7,894 bases of DNA from Planctomycetaceae bacterium. GTDB lineage: Bacteria; Planctomycetota; Planctomycetia; Pirellulales; Thermoguttaceae. The position numbers and the translations under genes are program-made. Below are positions 6,886 to 7,894 of this stretch, one piece after another (position 1 is the first letter of the stretch; each line of letters opens with the position of its first letter). The DNA is taken from positions 1 through 7,894 of the forward strand of contig JAISJZ010000289.1 of assembly GCA_031261125.1 (NCBI GenBank). Reading direction: 5' to 3'. Below the pieces are notes generated by a model that was not told the origin of the DNA, did not search any database, and saw nothing but the letters and a program-made list of their open reading frames with translations.

Positions 6886-6911
6886 GGTACGAATCATAGC
6901 ACCCCTACCGG
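6884..6911. promoter_or_regulatory. Inverted repeat flanking the -10 element (possible operator)
   Basis: CCGGTA (6884-6889) and TACCGG (6906-6911) are perfect inverted copies separated by 16 nt. The spacer contains the candidate -10 hexamer of the small - strand gene. The centre-to-centre distance of 22 bp, about two helical turns, suits a dimeric regulator. The left arm overlaps the SD by two bases, so an RNA hairpin could also mask the SD if transcription started further upstream. Confidence 0.35.
6893..6901 (-). promoter_or_regulatory. Extended -10 promoter element for the small - strand gene
   Basis: Read on the - strand, TGC then TATGAT matches an extended -10 with one mismatch in the hexamer. 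The best -35-like hexamer is TTGCCG (6923-6918) at a long 19-bp spacing, which an extended -10 tolerates. The predicted start lies near 6886, giving a leader of about 15 nt that begins right at the SD. Confidence 0.45.
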
Positions 6912-6979
6912 TTTTATCGGCAATAACGAATGTAATGATTATTCTTTTTTAGAAAAAGAGAAATTTTTAACAATGCCGT

Positions 6980-7894
6980 CTATTCTTCCTCCGGGTCGTA
7001 GTAATCATCGTCCTCGTATCTGTCCTCTTCATAATCATTTTCTTCATCTTCTTCCTCAAAATAGGGGGAACGGGATGTGGGAGGCGGAACAGAGGGACGC
7101 AGAAATATTCCGCTGCGGGCAGCCGGGACTGCCTCACTCTTCGCCGCCCGTTTCTTCCGCCATTCTGACAGCGTTATCAACACTTCGCGGGACTTCGCCC
7201 CGTTGTGTCCGCCGACCACACCGTCCTCCGCCATAAAATCAATCATCCTTGCCGCCCTGCCGTAGCCGATACCCAACCGCCGCTGCAAAAACGACAATGA
7301 ACCGCGTCCCTCCTGAATCACCGCCTCCACTGCCCGATAATACATTTCGTCCCGCTGTACTTTTTCCTCGCCGCCGGTCTTGTTTCTGCCGAAATTTGAC
7401 GCTCCATTCCCGTTGATTTCCTGTTCACTTCCCTCCGCATTAGGGTCTATCGCAACGAGTTCTTCCACGAAATCAGGATTGTCCGTGCCGATTTTCTCAA
7501 CGATATTCTCAATTTCACTGCCGCTGATGTACGTTCCTTGTCCGCGGATTGCCAAACTCGTTTCAGGGTCAAGAAACAGCATATCGCCGCTGCCTAACAG
7601 CCGTTCCGCCCCTATTTGGTCAAGAACCACCAAACTGTCCGTCCGTGTTGCCACACTAAACGCAATCCTTGCCGGCAGGTTCGACTTAATCAAGCCCGTT
7701 ACTACATTCACCGTCGGTTTTTGCGTCGCCAAAATCAGGTGAATTCCGACTGCCCGGCTCTTCTGCGCCAGCCGGATAATGTGCGTTTCCACGTCCCGAC
7801 CGGCGGTCATCATTAAGTCCGCGATTTCATCGGCAACAATCACAATGTACGGCAACTTCTTCGGCACGATTGCCCACTCCTCTTCGGAAATATC
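6980..7894 (-). CDS. ftsK: DNA translocase FtsK/SpoIIIE, C-terminal part (continues beyond the right edge)
   Basis: The last 304 residues of a chromosome-pumping ATPase that clears DNA from the division septum. The 5' end is cut off: the frame stays open to 7894 with family-typical residues (DISEEEWAIVPKK), so the GTG at 7867 is not the start. Counting visible residues, Walker B is IVIVADE (17-23, Asp22/Glu23). RLAQKSRAVGIHLILATQKP (41-60) and GLIKSNLPARIAF (67-79) complete the motor signature, and GAERLLGSGDMLFL lies at 95-108. The winged-helix gamma domain, which reads polar DNA motifs, spans about 182-242 (EGRGSLSFLQRRLGIGYGRAARMIDFM). A 62-residue extension follows, ending in a 26-residue stretch with 18 acidic residues and four Tyr (279-304). 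Most FtsK proteins end soon after gamma. No GC-rich terminator is visible after the stop. Confidence 0.95.
   Translation of the reverse strand, partial: DISEEEWAIVPKKLPYIVIVADEIADLMMTAGRDVETHIIRLAQKSRAVGIHLILATQKPTVNVVTGLIKSNLPARIAFSVATRTDSLVVLDQIGAERLLGSGDMLFLDPETSLAIRGQGTYISGSEIENIVEKIGTDNPDFVEELVAIDPNAEGSEQEINGNGASNFGRNKTGGEEKVQRDEMYYRAVEAVIQEGRGSLSFLQRRLGIGYGRAARMIDFMAEDGVVGGHNGAKSREVLITLSEWRKKRAAKSEAVPAARSGIFLRPSVPPPTSRSPYFEEEDEENDYEEDRYEDDDYYDPEEE

Noticed and set aside
6944..6958. CTTTTT/AAAAAG hairpin after ftsK
   Set aside because: Pure A/T pairing apart from one G-C makes it too weak for a terminator call; such stems arise readily in A/T runs.
7380..7742. 120-codon open frame on the + strand opposite ftsK
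   Set aside because: Antisense shadow of ftsK, whose frame shows clear family motifs throughout; no SD or domain.

Overview
The window looks like a piece of a planctomycete chromosome of intermediate GC. Four things suggest this: a short transthyretin-like lipoprotein, a large membrane-anchored von Willebrand factor A (VWA) protein of the kind common in that phylum, a TGS-domain GTPase with a 'DTPP' G3 box, and almost no Shine-Dalgarno (SD) sequences in front of genes. This is inferred from family resemblance only; no database search was run.

Layout: positions 1-208 hold no gene I can support. They contain a GC-rich palindrome followed by a T tract (157-195), which looks like a terminator or a dispersed planctomycete repeat. 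On the + strand follow a small lipoprotein (209-721) and, 29 bp later, a secreted glycoside hydrolase family 28 (polygalacturonase-like) beta-helix protein (751-2007). An AT-rich perfect dyad with a T-rich tail (2026-2054) closes this pair. Next comes a tight three-gene + strand unit: VWA membrane protein (about 2194-4647), panC (4651-5505) and a GTPase with a C-terminal TGS domain (5530-6552). The gaps of 3 and 24 bp suggest one operon. Two genes on the - strand converge on it: a 103-residue protein of unknown function (6560-6871), which has its own SD and a candidate extended -10 promoter, and the C-terminal part of an FtsK/SpoIIIE DNA translocase (6980 to beyond the right edge).

The genes do not form one obvious pathway. 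PanC makes pantothenate, the GTPase is probably ribosome- or RNA-associated, and FtsK moves chromosomal DNA at division. The GH28 protein suggests use of pectin-like or other uronic-acid or deoxysugar polysaccharides. I see no mobile element, CRISPR array, tRNA or rRNA, and no convincing new multi-gene system. The points most worth a second look are the disrupted-looking start of the VWA gene, the GH28 protein lacking part of the classical catalytic set, the dyad around the -10 element of the small - strand gene, and the very acidic tail on FtsK.
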